Below are positions 25,301 to 38,594 of a stretch of DNA of 64,000 nt, in pieces. The stretch is from Hydractinia symbiolongicarpus (lineage: Eukaryota > Cnidaria > Hydrozoa > Anthoathecata > Hydractiniidae): NCBI RefSeq assembly GCF_029227915.1, contig NC_079880.1, positions 27,895,501-27,959,500 of the forward strand, read 5' to 3'. The notes under the pieces were generated by a model. It was not told the DNA's origin and searched no databases. It was given only the letters and a program-made list of their open reading frames with translations. The position numbers were made by a program, and so were the translations under genes. Each line of letters starts with the position of its first letter. The stretch's first letter is position 1.

Positions 25301-27430
25301 TTCTTTTATTCAGCGTCTCATCAAAAATGAGAACATTTTTGAAAACTACAAGTCTCATGCGTTTTAGTGGTGAAAAAATAATTTAAAAAATCGTTCTGGA
25401 AATGAGTTTACTCACAGGGTACTTTCTTTGTATACATTCGACTATAAGGCCAAGCCCGGGATTTACGGGAAATCGCGGGTTTTCGTTTGCCGGCGATTAA
25501 ACCTCATTCATTAAGCGTCTCATCAAAAATGAAAACATTTTTGAAAACTACAAGTCTCAAGCTTGTAGTGGTGAAAAAATAATTTAAAAAATCGTTCGGA
25601 AAATGAGTTTACTCCCTGGGTACTTTCTTTGTATACTTTTGACTATACGGTCCGAGTCCGGGGTTTACGGGAAATGGCGGGTTTTCGTTTGCCGGCGATT
25701 AACCTTCTTTTATTTAGCGTCTCATCAAAAATGAAAACATTTTTGAAAACTACAAGTCTCATGCGTTTTAGTGGTGAAAGAATAATTTAACAAATCGTTC
25801 GGGAAATGAGTTTACTCCCTGGGTACTTTCTTTGTATACTTTTGACTATACGGTCCGAGTCCGGGGTTTACGGGAAATGGCGGGTTTTCGTTTGCCGGCG
25901 ATTAACCTTCTTTTATTTAGCGTCTCATCAAAAATGAAAACATTTTTGAAAACTACAAGTCTCATGCGTTTTAGTGGTGAAAGAATAATTTAACAAATCG
26001 TTCGGGAAATGAGTTTACTCCCTGGGTACTTTCTTTGTATACTTTTGACTATACAGGCCAAGCCAGGGATTTACGGGAAATCACGGGTTTTCGTTTGCCG
26101 GCGATTAAACTTCTTTTATTCAGCGTCTCATCAAACATGAAAACATTTTTAAAAACTACAAGTCTCATGGGCTTTAGTGGTGAAATAATAATTTAAAAAA
26201 TCGTTCAGGAAATGAGTTTACACCCTGGGTACTTTCTTTGTATACTTTTCACTATACGGGCCGAGTCCCGGATTTACGAAAAATCGCAGGTTTTCGTTTG
26301 CCGGCGATTAAACTTCTTTTATTTAGCGTCTCATCAAAAATGAAAACTTTTTTGAAAACTACAAGTCTCATGCGTTTTAGTGGTGAAAAAAATAATTTAA
26401 AAAATCGTTCGGGTAATGAGTTTACTCCCTGGGTACTTTCTTTATATACTTTTGCCTATACTGGCCAAGCCCGGGATTTACGGGAAATCGCGGGTTTTCG
26501 TTTGCCGGCGATTAAACTTCTTTTATTCAGCGTCTCATCAAAAATGAAAAATTTTTTGAAAACTACAAGTCTTATGCGTTTTGGTGGTGAAAAAATAATT
26601 TAAAAAATCGTTCTGGAAATGAGTTTACTCACAGGGTACTTTCTTTGTATACATTCGACTATACGGCCAAGCCCGGGATTTACGGGAAATCGCGGGTTTT
26701 CGTTTGCCGGCGATTAAACCTCTTTCATTAAGCGTCTTATCAAAAATGAAAACATTTTTGAAAACTACAAGTCTCATGCGTTTTAGTGGTGAAAAAATAA
26801 TTTAAAAAGTCGTTCGGGAAATGAGTTTACTCATTGGGTACTTTCTTTGTATACATTCGACTATACGGCCAAGCCCGGGATTTACGGGAAATCGCGGGTT
26901 TTCGTTTGCCGGCGATTAAACCTCTTTCATTAAGCGTCTCATCAAAAATGAAAACATTTTTGAAAACTACAAGACTCAAGCTTGTAGTAGTGAAAAAATA
27001 ATTTAAAAAATCGTTCGGAAAATGAGTTTACTCCCTGGGTACTCTCTTTGTATACTTTTGACTATACGGGCCGAGTCCGGGGTTTACGGGAAATGGCCGG
27101 TTTTCGTTTGCCACCGATTAAACTTCTTTTATTCAGCGTCTCATCAAAAATGAAAACATTTTTGAAAACTACAAGTCTCATGCGTTTTAGTGGTAAAAAG
27201 ATAATATAAAAAAACGTTTTGGAAATGAGTTTACTCACAGGGTACTTTCTTTGTATACATTCGACTATACAGGCCAAGTCCGGGATTTACTGGGAAATCG
27301 CGGGTTTTGTTTTGCCGGCGATTAAACCACTTTTATTAAGCGTCTCATCAAAAATGAAAACATTTCTGAAAACTACAAGTCTCATGCGTTTTAGTGGTGA
27401 AATAAAAATTTAAAAAATCGTTCGGGAAAT
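22358..27430. repeat. L block copy 2 (L2)
   Basis: Matches L1 at an offset of 4,664, falling to 4,464 because the monomer at 18,912 of L1 is fused away: the monomer at 23,576 begins tcacaggg/cattt and continues as the ccaccgatt class. The offset rises to 5,073 further on through added monomers. The copy has a doubled gattaacc monomer and an extra tcattggg/tacggcc monomer near 26,823. It leads into M1 through the tactgggaaat class at 27,227. Confidence 0.83.
25605..26010. repeat. Single-monomer tandem duplication in L2
   Basis: Two adjacent monomers (25,605 and 25,808) share tacggtccgag, gattaacc, tatttagcg and gaaagaataatttaac. L1, L3 and L4 have only one at this place. This extra 203 bp accounts for the change in offset between L2 and L4 from 23,416 to 23,213. 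Confidence 0.85.
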
Positions 27431-29661
27431 GAGTTTACTCCCTGGGTACTTTCTTTGTATACTTTTGACTATACATTCCAAGCCCGGGATTTACGGGAAA
27501 TCGCTGGTTTTCGTTTGCCGGCGATTAAACTTCTTTTATTCAGCGTCTCATCAAAAATGAAAACATTTTTAAAAACTACAAGTCTCATGGGCTTTAGTGG
27601 TGAAATAATAATTTAAAAACTCGTTCTGGAAATGAGTTTACACCCTGGGTACTTTCTTTGTATACTTTTCACTATACGGGCCGAGACCGGGATTTACGGG
27701 AAATCGCAGGTTTTCGTTTTGCGGCGATTAAATTTTTTTTTATCAGCGTCTCATCAAAAATGAAAACATTTTTGAAAACTACAAGTCTCATGCGTTTTAG
27801 TGGTGAAAAAATAATTTAAAAAATCGTTCGGGAAATGAGTTTACTCCCTGGGTACTTTCTTTGTATACTTTTGACTATGTGGGCCGAGTCCGGGGTTTAC
27901 GGGAAATCGCGGGTTTTCGTTTGCCGGCGATTAAACTTCTTTTATTCAGCGTCTCATCAAAAATGAAAACATTTTTGAAAACTACAAGTCTCAAGCGTTT
28001 TAGTGGTGAAAAGATAATTTAAAAAATCGTTTTGAAAATGAGTTTACTCACAGGGTACTTTCTTTGTATACATTCGACTATACGGGCCAAGCCCGGGATT
28101 TACGGGAAATCGCGGGTTTTCGTTTGCCGGCGATTAAACCACTTTCATTAAGCGTCTCATCAAAAATGAAAACATTTCTGAAAACTACAAGTCTCATGCG
28201 TTTTAGTGGTGAAAAAATAATTTAATAAGTCGTTCGGGAAATGAGTTTACTTACTGGGTACTTTCTTTGTATACTTTTGACTATACGGGCCGAGTCCGGG
28301 ATTTACGGGAAAAGGCGGGTTTTCGTTTGCCGGCGAATAAACTTCTTTTATTCAGCGTCTCATCAAAAATGCAAACATTTTTAAAAACTACAAGTCTCAT
28401 GGGCTTTAGTGGTGAAGTAATAATTTAAAAAATCGTTTGGGAAATGAGTTTACTCCCTGGGTACTTTCCTTGTATAATTTTGACTATACGGGCCGAGTCC
28501 GGGATTTACGGGAAATCGCAGGTTTTCGTTTGCCGGCGATTAAACTTCTTTTATTCAGCGTCTCATCAAAAATGAGAACATTTTTAAAAACTACCAGTCT
28601 CATGCGTTTTAGTGGTGAAAAAATAATTTAAAAAATCGTTCGGGAAATGAGTTTACTCCCTGCGTACTTTCTTTATATACTTTTGACTATACTGGCCAAG
28701 CCCGGGATTTACGGGAAATCGCGGGTTTTCGATTGCCGGCGAATAAACTTCTTTTATTCAGCGTCTCATCAAAAATGAAAACATTTTTAAAAACTACAAG
28801 TCTTATGCGTTTTAGTGGTGAAAAAATAATTTAAAAAATCGTTCTGGAAATGAGTTTACTCGCAGGGTACTTTCTTTGTATACATTCGACTATACGGCCA
28901 AGCCCGGGATATACGGGAAATCGCGGGTTTTCGTTTGCCGGCGATTAAAGCTCTTTCATCAAGCGTCTCATCAAAAATGAAAACATTTTTGAAAACTACA
29001 AGTCTCAAGCTTGTAGTGGTGAAAAAATAATTTAAAAAATCGTTCGGACAATGAGTTTACTCCCTGGGTACTTTCTTTGTATACTTTTGACTATACGGGC
29101 CGAGTCCGGGGTTTACGGGAAATGGCGGGTTTTAGTTTGCCGGCGATTAAACTTCTTTTATTCAGCGTCTGATCAAAAAAGAAAACATTTTTGAAAACTA
29201 CAAGTCTCAAGCGTTTTAGTGGTGAAAAGATAATTTAAAAAATCGTTTTGGAAATGAGTTTACTCACAGGGTACTTTCTTTGTATACATTCGATTTTACG
29301 GGCAAAGCCCGGGATTTACGGGAAATCGCGGGTTTTCGTTTGCCGTCGATTAAACCACTTTCATCAAGCGTCTCATCAAAAATGAAAACATTTCTGAAAA
29401 CTACAATTCTCTTGCGTTTTAGTGGTGAAAAAATAATTTAAAAAGTCGTTCATGAAATGAGTTTACTCACTGGGTACTTTCTTTGTATACATTTGACTAT
29501 ACGGGCCGAGTCCGGGATTTACGGGAAATAGCGGGTTTTCGTTTGCCGGCGATTAAACTTCTTTTATTCAGCGTCTCATCAAAAATGAAAACATTTTTAA
29601 AAACTACAAGTCTCATGGGCTTTAGTGGTGAAATAATAATTTAAAAAATCGTTTGGGAAAT

Positions 29662-29841
29662 GAGTTTACTCCCTGGGTACTTTCTTTGTATACTTTTGAC
29701 TATACGGGCCGAGTCCGGGATTTACGGGTAATCGCAGGTTTTCGTTTGCCGGCGATTAAACTTCTTTTATTCAGCGTCTCATCAAAAATGAAAACAATTT
29801 TGAAAACTACAAAAAATAATTTAAAAAATCGTTCGGGAAAT
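29662..29841. repeat. 180-bp monomer with 23-bp deletion (M1, first)
   Basis: Spacing between gagtttac landmarks is 180 instead of 203. The segment that normally reads gtctcatgcgttttagtgg plus four bases is missing, so actacaa runs straight into aaaaataattt. Direct A-rich sequence on both sides suggests slippage. The deletion restores frame with the next monomer and creates a 124-codon open frame (29,653-30,027) that is not a gene. Confidence 0.88.
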
Positions 29842-30044
29842 GAGTTTACTCCCTGGGTACTTTCTTTGTACACTTTTGACTATACGGGCCAATCCCGGGA
29901 TTTACGGGAAATCGCGGGTTTTCGATTGCCGGCGATTAAACTTCTTTTATTCAGCGTCTCATCAAAATTAAAAACATTTTTAAAAACTACAAATCTTATG
30001 CGTTTTAGTGGTGAAAAAATAATTTAAAAAATCGTTCTGGAAAT

Positions 30045-30247
30045 GAGTTTACTCACAGGGTACTTCCTTTGTATACATTCGACTATACGGGCCAAGCCCT
30101 GGATTTACGGGAAATCGCGGGTTTTCGTTTACCGGCGATTAAACCTCTTTCATTAAGCGTCTCAACAAAAATGAAAACATTTTTAAAAACTACAAGTCTC
30201 ATGCGCTTTAGTGGTAAAAAAATTATTTTAAAAACCGTTCGGGAAAT
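30045..30247. repeat. Chimeric monomer at a 406-bp deletion in M1
   Basis: The left part carries gccctgg, the marker of the monomer starting near 53,274 in M2. The right part carries gtctcaacaaaa, the marker of the monomer two positions later in M2. M2 has both full monomers plus the ones between. The exchange point lies between about 30,107 and 30,161. The next monomer has gtattcttttg, as expected for the downstream partner. Confidence 0.82.
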
Positions 30248-30856
30248 GAAATTACTCCCTGGGTACTTTCTTTGTATTCTTTTGACTATACGGGCCGAGT
30301 CCGGGGCTTACGGGAAATGGCGGGTTTTCGTTTGGCGGCGATTAAACTTCTTTTATTCAGCGTATCATCAAAAATGAAAACATTTTTAAAAACTACAAGT
30401 CTCATGCGTTTTAGTGGTGGAAAGATATTTTAAAAAATCGTTGTGGAAATGAGTTTACTCACAGGGTACTTTCTTTGTATAGATTCGACTATACGGGCCA
30501 AGCCCGGGATTTACGGGAAATCGCAGGTTTTCGTTTGCCACCGATTAAACTTCTTTTATTCAGCGTCTCATCAAAAATGAAAACATTTTTGAAAACTACA
30601 AGTCTCATGCGTTTTAGTGGTAAAAAGATAATATAAAAAATCGTTTTGGAAATGAGTTTACTCACTGGGTACTTTCTTTGTATACATTTGACTATACGGG
30701 CCGAGTCCGGGATTTACGGGAAATAGTGGGTTTTCGTTTGCCGGCGATTAAACTTCTTTTATTCAGCGTCTCATCAAAAATGAAAACATTTTTAAAAACT
30801 ACAAGTCTCATGGGCTTTAGTGGTGAAATAATAATTTAAAAAATCGTTTGGGAAAT

Positions 30857-31036
30857 GAGTTTACTCCCTGGGTACTTTCTTTGTATACTTTTGACTATAC
30901 GGGCCGAGTCGGGGATTTACGGGTAATCGCAGGTTTTCGTTTGCCGGCGATTAAAATTCTTTTATTCAGCGTCTCATCAAAAATGAAAACAATTTTGAAA
31001 ACTACAAAAAATAATTTAAAAAATCGTTCGGGAAAT
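30857..31036. repeat. 180-bp monomer with 23-bp deletion (M1, second)
   Basis: Same deletion end points as at 29,662. This copy carries private changes gccgagtcgggg and gattaaaattc, which are shared with 54,476 in M2, so the copy predates the large duplication. Confidence 0.88.
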
Positions 31037-33876
31037 GAGTTTACTCCCTGGGTACTTTCTTTGTACACTTTTGACTATACGGGCCAATCCCGGGATTTAC
31101 GGGAAATCGCGGGTTTTCGATTGCCGGCGATTAAACTTCTTTTATTCAGCGTCTCATCAAAAATAAAAACATTTTTAAAAACTACAGATCTTATGCGTTT
31201 TAGTGGTGAAAAAATAATTTAAAAAATCGTTCTGGAAATGAGTTTACTCACAGGGTACTTCCTTTGTATACATTCGACTATACGGGCCAAGCCCTGGATT
31301 TACGGGAAATCGCGGGTTTTCGTTTGCCGGCGATTAAACCTCTTTCATTAAGCGTCTTATCAAAAATGAAAACATTTTTGAAAACTACAAGTCTCATGCG
31401 CTTTAGTGGTAAAAAAATTATTTTAAAAACCGTTCGGGAAATGAAATTACTCCCTGGGTACTTTCTTTGTATACTTTTGACTATACGGGCCGAGTCCGGG
31501 GCTTACGGGAAATGGCGGGTTTTCGTTTGGCGGCGATTAAACTTCTTTTATTCAGCGTATCATCAAAAATGAAAACATTTTTAAAAACTACAAGTCTCAT
31601 GCGTTTTAGTGGTGGAAAGATATTTTAAAAAATCGTTGTGGAAATGAGTTTACTCACAGGGTACTTTCTTTGTATACATTCGACTATACGGGCCAAGCCC
31701 GGGATTTACGGGAAATCGCGGGTTTTCGTTTGCCGGCGATTAAACCACTTTCATTAAGCGTCTCAACAAAAATGAAAACATTTTTAAAAACTACAAGTCT
31801 CATGCGCTTTAGTGCTAAAAAAATTATTTTAAAAACCGTTCGGGAAATGAAATTACTCCCTGGGTACTTTCTTTGTATTCTTTTGACTATACGGGCCGAG
31901 TCCGGGGCTTACGGGAAATGGCGGGTTTTCGTTTGGCGGCGATTAAACTTCTTTTATTCAGCGTATCATCAAAAATGAAAACATTTTTAAAAACTACAAG
32001 TCTCATGCGTTTTAGTGGTGGAAAGATATTTTAAAAAATCGTTGTGGAAATGAGTTTACTCACAGGGTACTTTCTTTGTATACATTCGACTATACGGGCC
32101 AAGCCCGGGATTTACGGGAAATCGCAGGTTTTCGTTTGCCACCGATTAAACTTCTTTTATTCAGCGTCTCATCAAAAATGAAAACATTTTTGAAAACTAC
32201 AAGTCTCATGCATTTTAGTGGTAAAAAGATAATATAAAAAATCGTTTTGGAAATGAGTTTACTCACAGGGTACTTTCCTTGTATACATTCGACTATACAG
32301 GCCAAGTCCGGGATTTACTGGGAAATCGCGGGTTTTGTTTTGCCGGCGATCAAACCACTTTCATTAAGCGTCTCATCAAAAATGAAAACATTTCTGAAAA
32401 CTACAAGTCTCATGCGTTTTAGTGGTGAAATAATAATTTAAAAAATCGTTCGGGAAATGAGTTTACTCCCTGGGTACTTTCTTTGTATACTTTTGACTAT
32501 ACAGGCCAAGCCCGGGATTTACAGGAAATCGCTGGTTTTCGTTTGCCGGCGATTAAACTTCTTTTATTCAGCGTCTCATCAAAAATGAAAACATTTTTAA
32601 AAACTACAAGTCTGATGGGCTTTAGTGGTGAAATAATAATTTAAAAACTCGTTCTGGAAATGAGTTTACACCCTGGGTACTTTCTTTGTATACTTTTCAC
32701 TATACGGGCCGAGACCGGGATTTACGGGAAATCGCAGGTTTTCGTTTGCCGGCGATTAAACTTCTTTTATTCAGCGTCTCATCAAAAATGAAAACATTTT
32801 TGAAAACTACAAGTCTCAAGCGTTTTAGTGGTGAAAAGATAATTTAAAAAATCGTTTTGAAAATGAGTTTACTCACAGGGTACTTTCTTTGTATACATTC
32901 GACTATACGGGCCAAGCCCGGGATTTACGGGAAATCGCGGGTTTTCGTTTGCCGGCGATTAAACCACTTTCATTAAGCGTCTCATCAAAAATGAAAACAT
33001 TTCTGAAAACTACAAGTCTCATGCGTTTTAGTGGTGAAAAAATAATTTAAAAAGTCGTTCGGGAAATGAGTTTACTCACTGGGTACTTTCTTTGTATACT
33101 TTTGACTATACGGGCCGAGTCCAGGATTTACGGGAAATGGCGGGTTTTCGTTTGCCGGCGATTAAACTTCTTTTATTCAGCGTCTCATGAAAAATGAAAA
33201 CATTTTGAAAATTACAAGTCTCATGGGCTTTAGTGGTGAAGTAATAATTTAAAAAATCGTTTGGGAAATGAGTTTACTCCCTGGGTACTTTCCTTGTATA
33301 CTTTTGACTATACTGGCCGAGTCCGGGATTTACGGGAAATCGCAGGTTTTCGTTTGCCGGCAATTAAACTTCTTTTATTCAGCGTCTCATCAAAAATGAG
33401 AACATTTTTAAAAACTACAAGTCTCATGCGTTTTAGTGGTGAAAAAATAATTTAAAAAATCGTTCGGGAAATGAGTTTACTCCCTGCGTACTTTCTTTAT
33501 ATACTTTTGACTATACTGGCCAAGCCCGAGATTTACGGGAAATCGCGGGTTTTCGATTGCCGGCGATTAAACTTCTTTTATTCAGCGTCTCATCAAAAAT
33601 GAAAACATTTTTAAAAACTACAAGTCTTATGCGTTTTAGTGGTGAAAAAATAATTTAAAAAATCGTTCTGGAAATGAGTTTACTCGCAGGGTACTTTCTT
33701 TGTATACATTCGACTATACGGCCAAGCCCGGGATTTACGGGAAATCGCGGGTTTTCGTTTGCCGGCGACTAAACCTCTTTCATTAAGCGTCTCATCAAAA
33801 ATGAAGACATTTTTGAAAACTACAAGTCTCAAGCTTGTAGTGGTGAAAAAATATTTTAAAAAATCGTTCGGACAAT

Positions 33877-34079
33877 GAGTTTACTCCCTGGGTACTTTCT
33901 TTGTATACTTTTGACTATACGGGCCGAGTCCGGGGTTTACGGGAAATGGCGGGTTTTAGTTTGCCGGCGATTAAACTTCTTTTATTCAGCGTCTCATCAA
34001 AAATGAAAACCTTTTTGAAAACTACAAGTCTCAAGCGTTTTAGTGGTGAAAAGATAATTTAAAAAATCGTTTTGGAAAT
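33877..34079. repeat. Chimeric monomer at a 203-bp deletion in M1
   Basis: The left part has ggttttagtttgcc and aaaaccttttt. The right part switches to gaaaactacaagtctcaagcg. In M2 the two halves lie in successive monomers (57,496 and 57,699), the second with gtatacctttg and gtctgatc. The switch lies within a short shared ctttttgaaaa-like stretch. It explains the change in copy offset from 23,619 to 23,822. Confidence 0.82.
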
Positions 34080-34485
34080 GAGTTTACTCACAGGGTACTT
34101 TCTTTGTATACATTCGACTATACGGGCAAAGCCCGGGATTTACGGGAAATCGCGGGTTTTCGTGTGCCGTCGATTAAACCACTTTCATCAAGCGTCTCAT
34201 CAAAAATGAAAACATTTCTGAAAACTACAAGTCTCATGCGTTTTAGTGGTGAAAAAATAATTTAAAAAGTCGTTCATGAAATGAGTTTACTCACTGGGTA
34301 CTATCTTTGTATACATTTGACTATACGGGCCGAGTCCGGGATTTACGGGAAATAGCGGGTTTTCGTTTGCCGGCGATTAAACTTCTTTTATTCAGCGTCT
34401 CATCAAAAATGAAAACATTTTTAAAAACTACAAGTCTCATGGGCTTTAGTGGTGAAATAATAATTTAAAAAATCGTTTGGGAAAT

Positions 34486-34665
34486 GAGTTTACTCACTGG
34501 GTACTTTCTTTGTATACTTTTGACTATACGGGCCGAGTCCGGGATTTACGGGTAATCGCAGGTTTTCGTTTGCCGGCGATTAAACTTCTTTTATTCAGCG
34601 TCTCATCAAAAATGAAAACAATTTTGAAAACTACAAAAAATAATTTAAAAAATCGTTCGGGAAAT
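34486..34665. repeat. 180-bp monomer with 23-bp deletion (M1, third)
   Basis: Same deletion end points. Distinguished by tcactggg after gagtttac, as in its partner at 58,308. Confidence 0.88.
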
Positions 34666-35677
34666 GAGTTTACTCCCTGGGTACTTTCTTTGTACACTTT
34701 TGACTATACGGGCCAATCCCGGCATTTACGGGAAATCGCGGGTTTTCGATTGCCGGCGATTAAACTTCTTTTATTCAGCGTCTCATCAAAAATGAAAACA
34801 TTTTTAAAAACTACAAGTCTTATGCGTTTTAGTGGTGAAAAAATAACTTAAAAAATCGTTCTGGAAATGAGTTTACTCACAGGGTACTTCCTTTGTATAC
34901 ATTCGACTATACGGGCCAAGCCCTGGATTTACGGGAAATCGCGGGTTTTCGTTTGCCGGCGATTAAACCTCTTTCATTAAGCGTCTTATCAAAAATGAAA
35001 ACATTTTTGAAAACTACAAGTCTCATGCGCTTTAGTGGTAAAAAAATTATTTTAAAAACCGTTCGGGAAATGAAATTACTCCCTGGGTACTTTCTTTGTA
35101 TACTTTTGACTATACGGGCCGAGTCCGGGGCTTTCGGGAAATGGCGGGTTTTCGTTTGGCGGCGATTAAACTTCTTTTATTCAGCGCATCATCAAAAATG
35201 AAAACATCTTTAAAAACTACAAGTCTCATGCGTTTTAGTGGTGGAAAGATATTTTAAAAAATCGTTGTGGAAATGAGTTTACTCACAGGGTACTTTCTTT
35301 GTACACATTCGACTATACGGGCCAAGCCCGGGATTTACGGGAAATCGCGGGTTTTCGTTTGCCGGCGATTAAACCACTTTCATTAAACGTCTCAACAAAA
35401 ATGAAAACATTTTTAAAAACTACAAGTCTTATGCGTTTTAGTGGTGAAAAAATAATTTAAAAAATCGTTGTGGAAATGAGTTTACTCACAGGGACTTTCT
35501 TTGTATACATTCGACTATACGGCCAAGCCCGGGATTTACGGGAAATCGCGGGTTTTCCTTTGCCGGCGATTAAACCTTTTTGATTAAGCGTCCCATCAAA
35601 AATGAAAACATTTTTGAAAACTACAAGTCTCAAGCTTGTAGTGGTGAAATAATAATTTAAAAAATCGTTCGGAAAAT

Positions 35678-37298
35678 AAGTTTACTCCCTAGGTACTTTC
35701 TTTGTATACTTTTGACTATACGTGCCGAGTCCGGGGTTTACGGAAAATGGCGGGTTTTCGTTTGCCGGCGATTAAACTTCTTTTATTCAGCGTCTGATCA
35801 AAAATGAAAACATTTTTGAAAACTGCAAGTCTCATGCGTTTTAGTGGTGAAAAGATAATTTAAAAAATCGTTCGGGAAATGAGTTTACTCCCTGGGTACT
35901 TTCTTTGTATACTTTTGACTATACGGGCCGAGTCCGGGATTTACGGGAATTCGCAGGTTTTCGTTTGCCGGCGATTAAACTTTTTTTATTCAGCGTCTGA
36001 TCAAAAATGAGATCATTTTTAAAAACTACAAGTCTCATGCGTTTTAGTGGTGAAAAAATAATTTAAAAAATCGTTCGGGAAATGAGTTTACTCCCTGCGT
36101 ACTTTCTTTATATACTTTTGACTATACTGGCCAAGCCCGGGATTTACGGGAAATCGCGGGTTTTCGATTGCCGGCGATTAAACTTCTTTTATTCAGCGTC
36201 TCATCAAAAATGAAAACATTTTTAAAAACTACTAGTCTTATGCGTTTTAGTGGTGAAAAAATAATTTAAAAAATCGTTCTGGAAATGAGTTTACTCGCAG
36301 GGTACTTTCTTTGTATACATTCGACTATACGGCCAAGCCCGGGATTTACGGGAAATCGCGGGTTTTCGTTTGCCGGCGATTAAACCTCTTTTATTAAGCG
36401 TCTCATCAAAAATGAAAACATTTTTGAAAACTACAAGTCTCAACCTTGTAGTGGTGAAAAAATAATTTAAAAAATCGTTCGGACAATGAGTTTACTCCCT
36501 GGGTACTTTCTTTGTATACTTTTGACTATACGGGCCGAGTCCGGGGTTTACGGGAAATGGCGGGTTTTAGTTTGCCGGCGATTAAACTTCTTTTATTCAG
36601 CGTCTCATCAAAAATGAAAACCTTTTTGTAAACTACAAGTCTCATGCGTTTTAGTGGTAAAAAAATAATTTAAAAAATCGTTCTGGAAATGAGTTTACTC
36701 CCTGGGTACTTTCTTTGTATGCCTTTGACTATGCGGGCCGAGTCCGGGGTTTACAGGAAATGGCGGGTTTTTGTTTGCCGGCGATTAAACTTCTTTCATT
36801 CAGCGTCTGATCAAAAAAGAAAACATTTTTGAAAACTACAAGTCTCAAGCGTTTTAGTGGTGAAAAGATAATTTAAAAAATCGTTTTGGAAATGAGTTTA
36901 CTGACAGGGTACTTCCTTTGTATACATTCGACTATACGGGCCAAGCCCTGGATTTACGGGAAATCGCGGGTTTTCGTTTGCCGGCGATTAAACCTCTTTC
37001 ATTAAGCGTCTTATCAAAAATGAAAACATTTTTGAAAACCACAAGTCTCATGCACTTTAGTGGTAAAAAAATTATTTTAAAAACCGTTCGGGAAATGAAA
37101 TTACTCCCTGGGTACTTTCTTTGTATACTTTTGACTATACGGGCCGAGTCCGGGGCTTACGGGAAATGGCGGGTTTTCGTTTGGCGGCGATTAAACTTCT
37201 TTTATTCAGCGTATCTTCAAAAATGAAAACATTTTTGAAAACTACAAGTCTCAAGCTTGTAGTGGTGAAAAAATAATTTAAAAAATCGTTCGGAAAAT
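35678..37298. repeat. M1 8-monomer unit (1,621 bp), single copy
   Basis: Starts at a tccctaggtac monomer (35,678) and ends before the next one (37,299). It contains ggaattcgcagg and gagatcattt, cctgcgtac, tcgcaggg, ggttttagtttg, gtatgcctttg and the gtttggcggcg class. The same unit is present twice in tandem in M2. Confidence 0.82.
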
Positions 37299-38310
37299 GA
37301 GTTTACTCCCTAGGTACTTTCTTTGTATACTTTTGACTATACGTGCCGAGTCCGGGGTTTACGGAAAATGGCGGGTTTTCGTTTGCCGGCGATTAAACCA
37401 CTTTCATTGAGCGTCTCAACAAAAATGAAAACATTTTTAAAAACTACAAGTCTCATGCGCTTTAGTGGTAAAAAAATTATTTTAAAAACCGTTCGGGAAA
37501 TGAAATTACTCCCTGGGTACTTTCTTTGTATACTTTTGACTATACGGGCCGAGTCCGGGGCTTACGGGAAATGGCGGGTTTTCGTTTGGCGGCGATTAAA
37601 CTTCTTTTATTCAGCGTATCATCAAAAATGAAAACATCTTTAAAAACTACAAGTCTCATGCGTTTTAGTGGTGGAAAGATATTTCAAAAAATCGTTGTGG
37701 AAGTGAGTTTACTCACAGGGTACTTTCTTTGTATACATTCGACTATACGGGCCAAGCCCGGGATTTACGGGAAATCGCGGGTTTTCGTTTGCCGGCGATT
37801 AAACCACTTTCATTAAGCGTCTCAACAAAAATGAAAACATTTTTAAAAACTACAAGTCTTATGCGTTTTAGTGGTGAAAAAATAATTTAAAAAATCGTTC
37901 TGGAAATGAGTTTACTCACAGGGACTTTCTTTGTATACATTCGACTATACGGCCAAGCCCGGGATTTACGGGAAATCGCGGGTTTTCCTTTGCCGGCGAT
38001 TAAACCTTTTTGATTAAGCGTCTCATCAAAAATGAAAACATTTTTGAAAACTACAAGTCTCAAGCTTGTAGTGGTGAAAAAATAATTTAAAAAATCGTTC
38101 GGAAAATGAGTTTACTCCCTAGGTACTTTCTTTGTATACTTTTGACTATACGTGCCGAGTCCGGGGTTTACGGAAAATGGCAGGTTTTCGTTTGCCGGCG
38201 ATTAAACTTCTTTTATTCAGCGTCTGATCAAAAATGAAAACATTTTTAAAAACTGCAAGTCTCATGCGTTTTAGTGGTGAAAAGATAATTTAAAAAATCG
38301 TTCGGAAAAT

Positions 38311-38594
38311 GAGTTTACTCCCTGGGTACTTTCTTTGTATACTTTTGACTATACGGGCCAAACCCGGGATTTACGGGAAATTGCGGGTTTTCGTTTGCCG
38401 GCGATTAAACTTTCTTTGTATACATTCGGCTATACGGGCCGAGTCCGGGATTTACGGGAAATGGCGGGTTTTCGTTTGCCGGCGATTAAACTTCTTTTAT
38501 TCAGCGTCTCATCAAAAATGAGAACATTTTTGAAAACTACAAGTCTCATGCGTTTTAGTGGTGAAAAAATAATTTAAAAAATCGTTCGGGAAAT
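38311..38594. repeat. 284-bp composite: full monomer plus 81-bp remnant (first)
   Basis: Landmark tttgtat occurs at 38,334 and again only 81 bp later at 38,415. The gccggcgattaaac of one monomer is joined directly to tttctttgtatac of the next, so 122 bp are gone. The two join sites share a short pyrimidine-rich match (aactt and actttct), consistent with microhomology. The remnant has cattcggctatac, a private change. Confidence 0.88.

Larger units (their letters stand above)
27227..32254. repeat. M1 first sub-unit (about 5.0 kb)
   Basis: Runs from one tactgggaaat/gttttgttttg monomer (27,227) to the next (32,255). The first third is the bridge series. It is followed by new classes with ggttttagtttgcc, gccgtcgatt, gggtaatcgc and gaaattactcc with gtttggcggcg. 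The stretch 29,662-30,856 is repeated from 30,857 with a period of 1,195 bp (six monomers, one of them 23 bp short). In M2 the same repeat has a period of 1,601 bp because two monomers were lost here. Confidence 0.78.
32255..35677. repeat. M1 second sub-unit (about 3.4 kb)
   Basis: Repeats the order of the first sub-unit at offsets of 5,028 and then 4,824 (for example 28,437 to 33,261 and 29,653 to 34,477), with one monomer fewer early on. It keeps one 180-bp deletion monomer. It ends with monomers showing cacagggacttt (a 2-base loss) and tttttgattaagcg before the tccctaggtac class. Confidence 0.75.
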
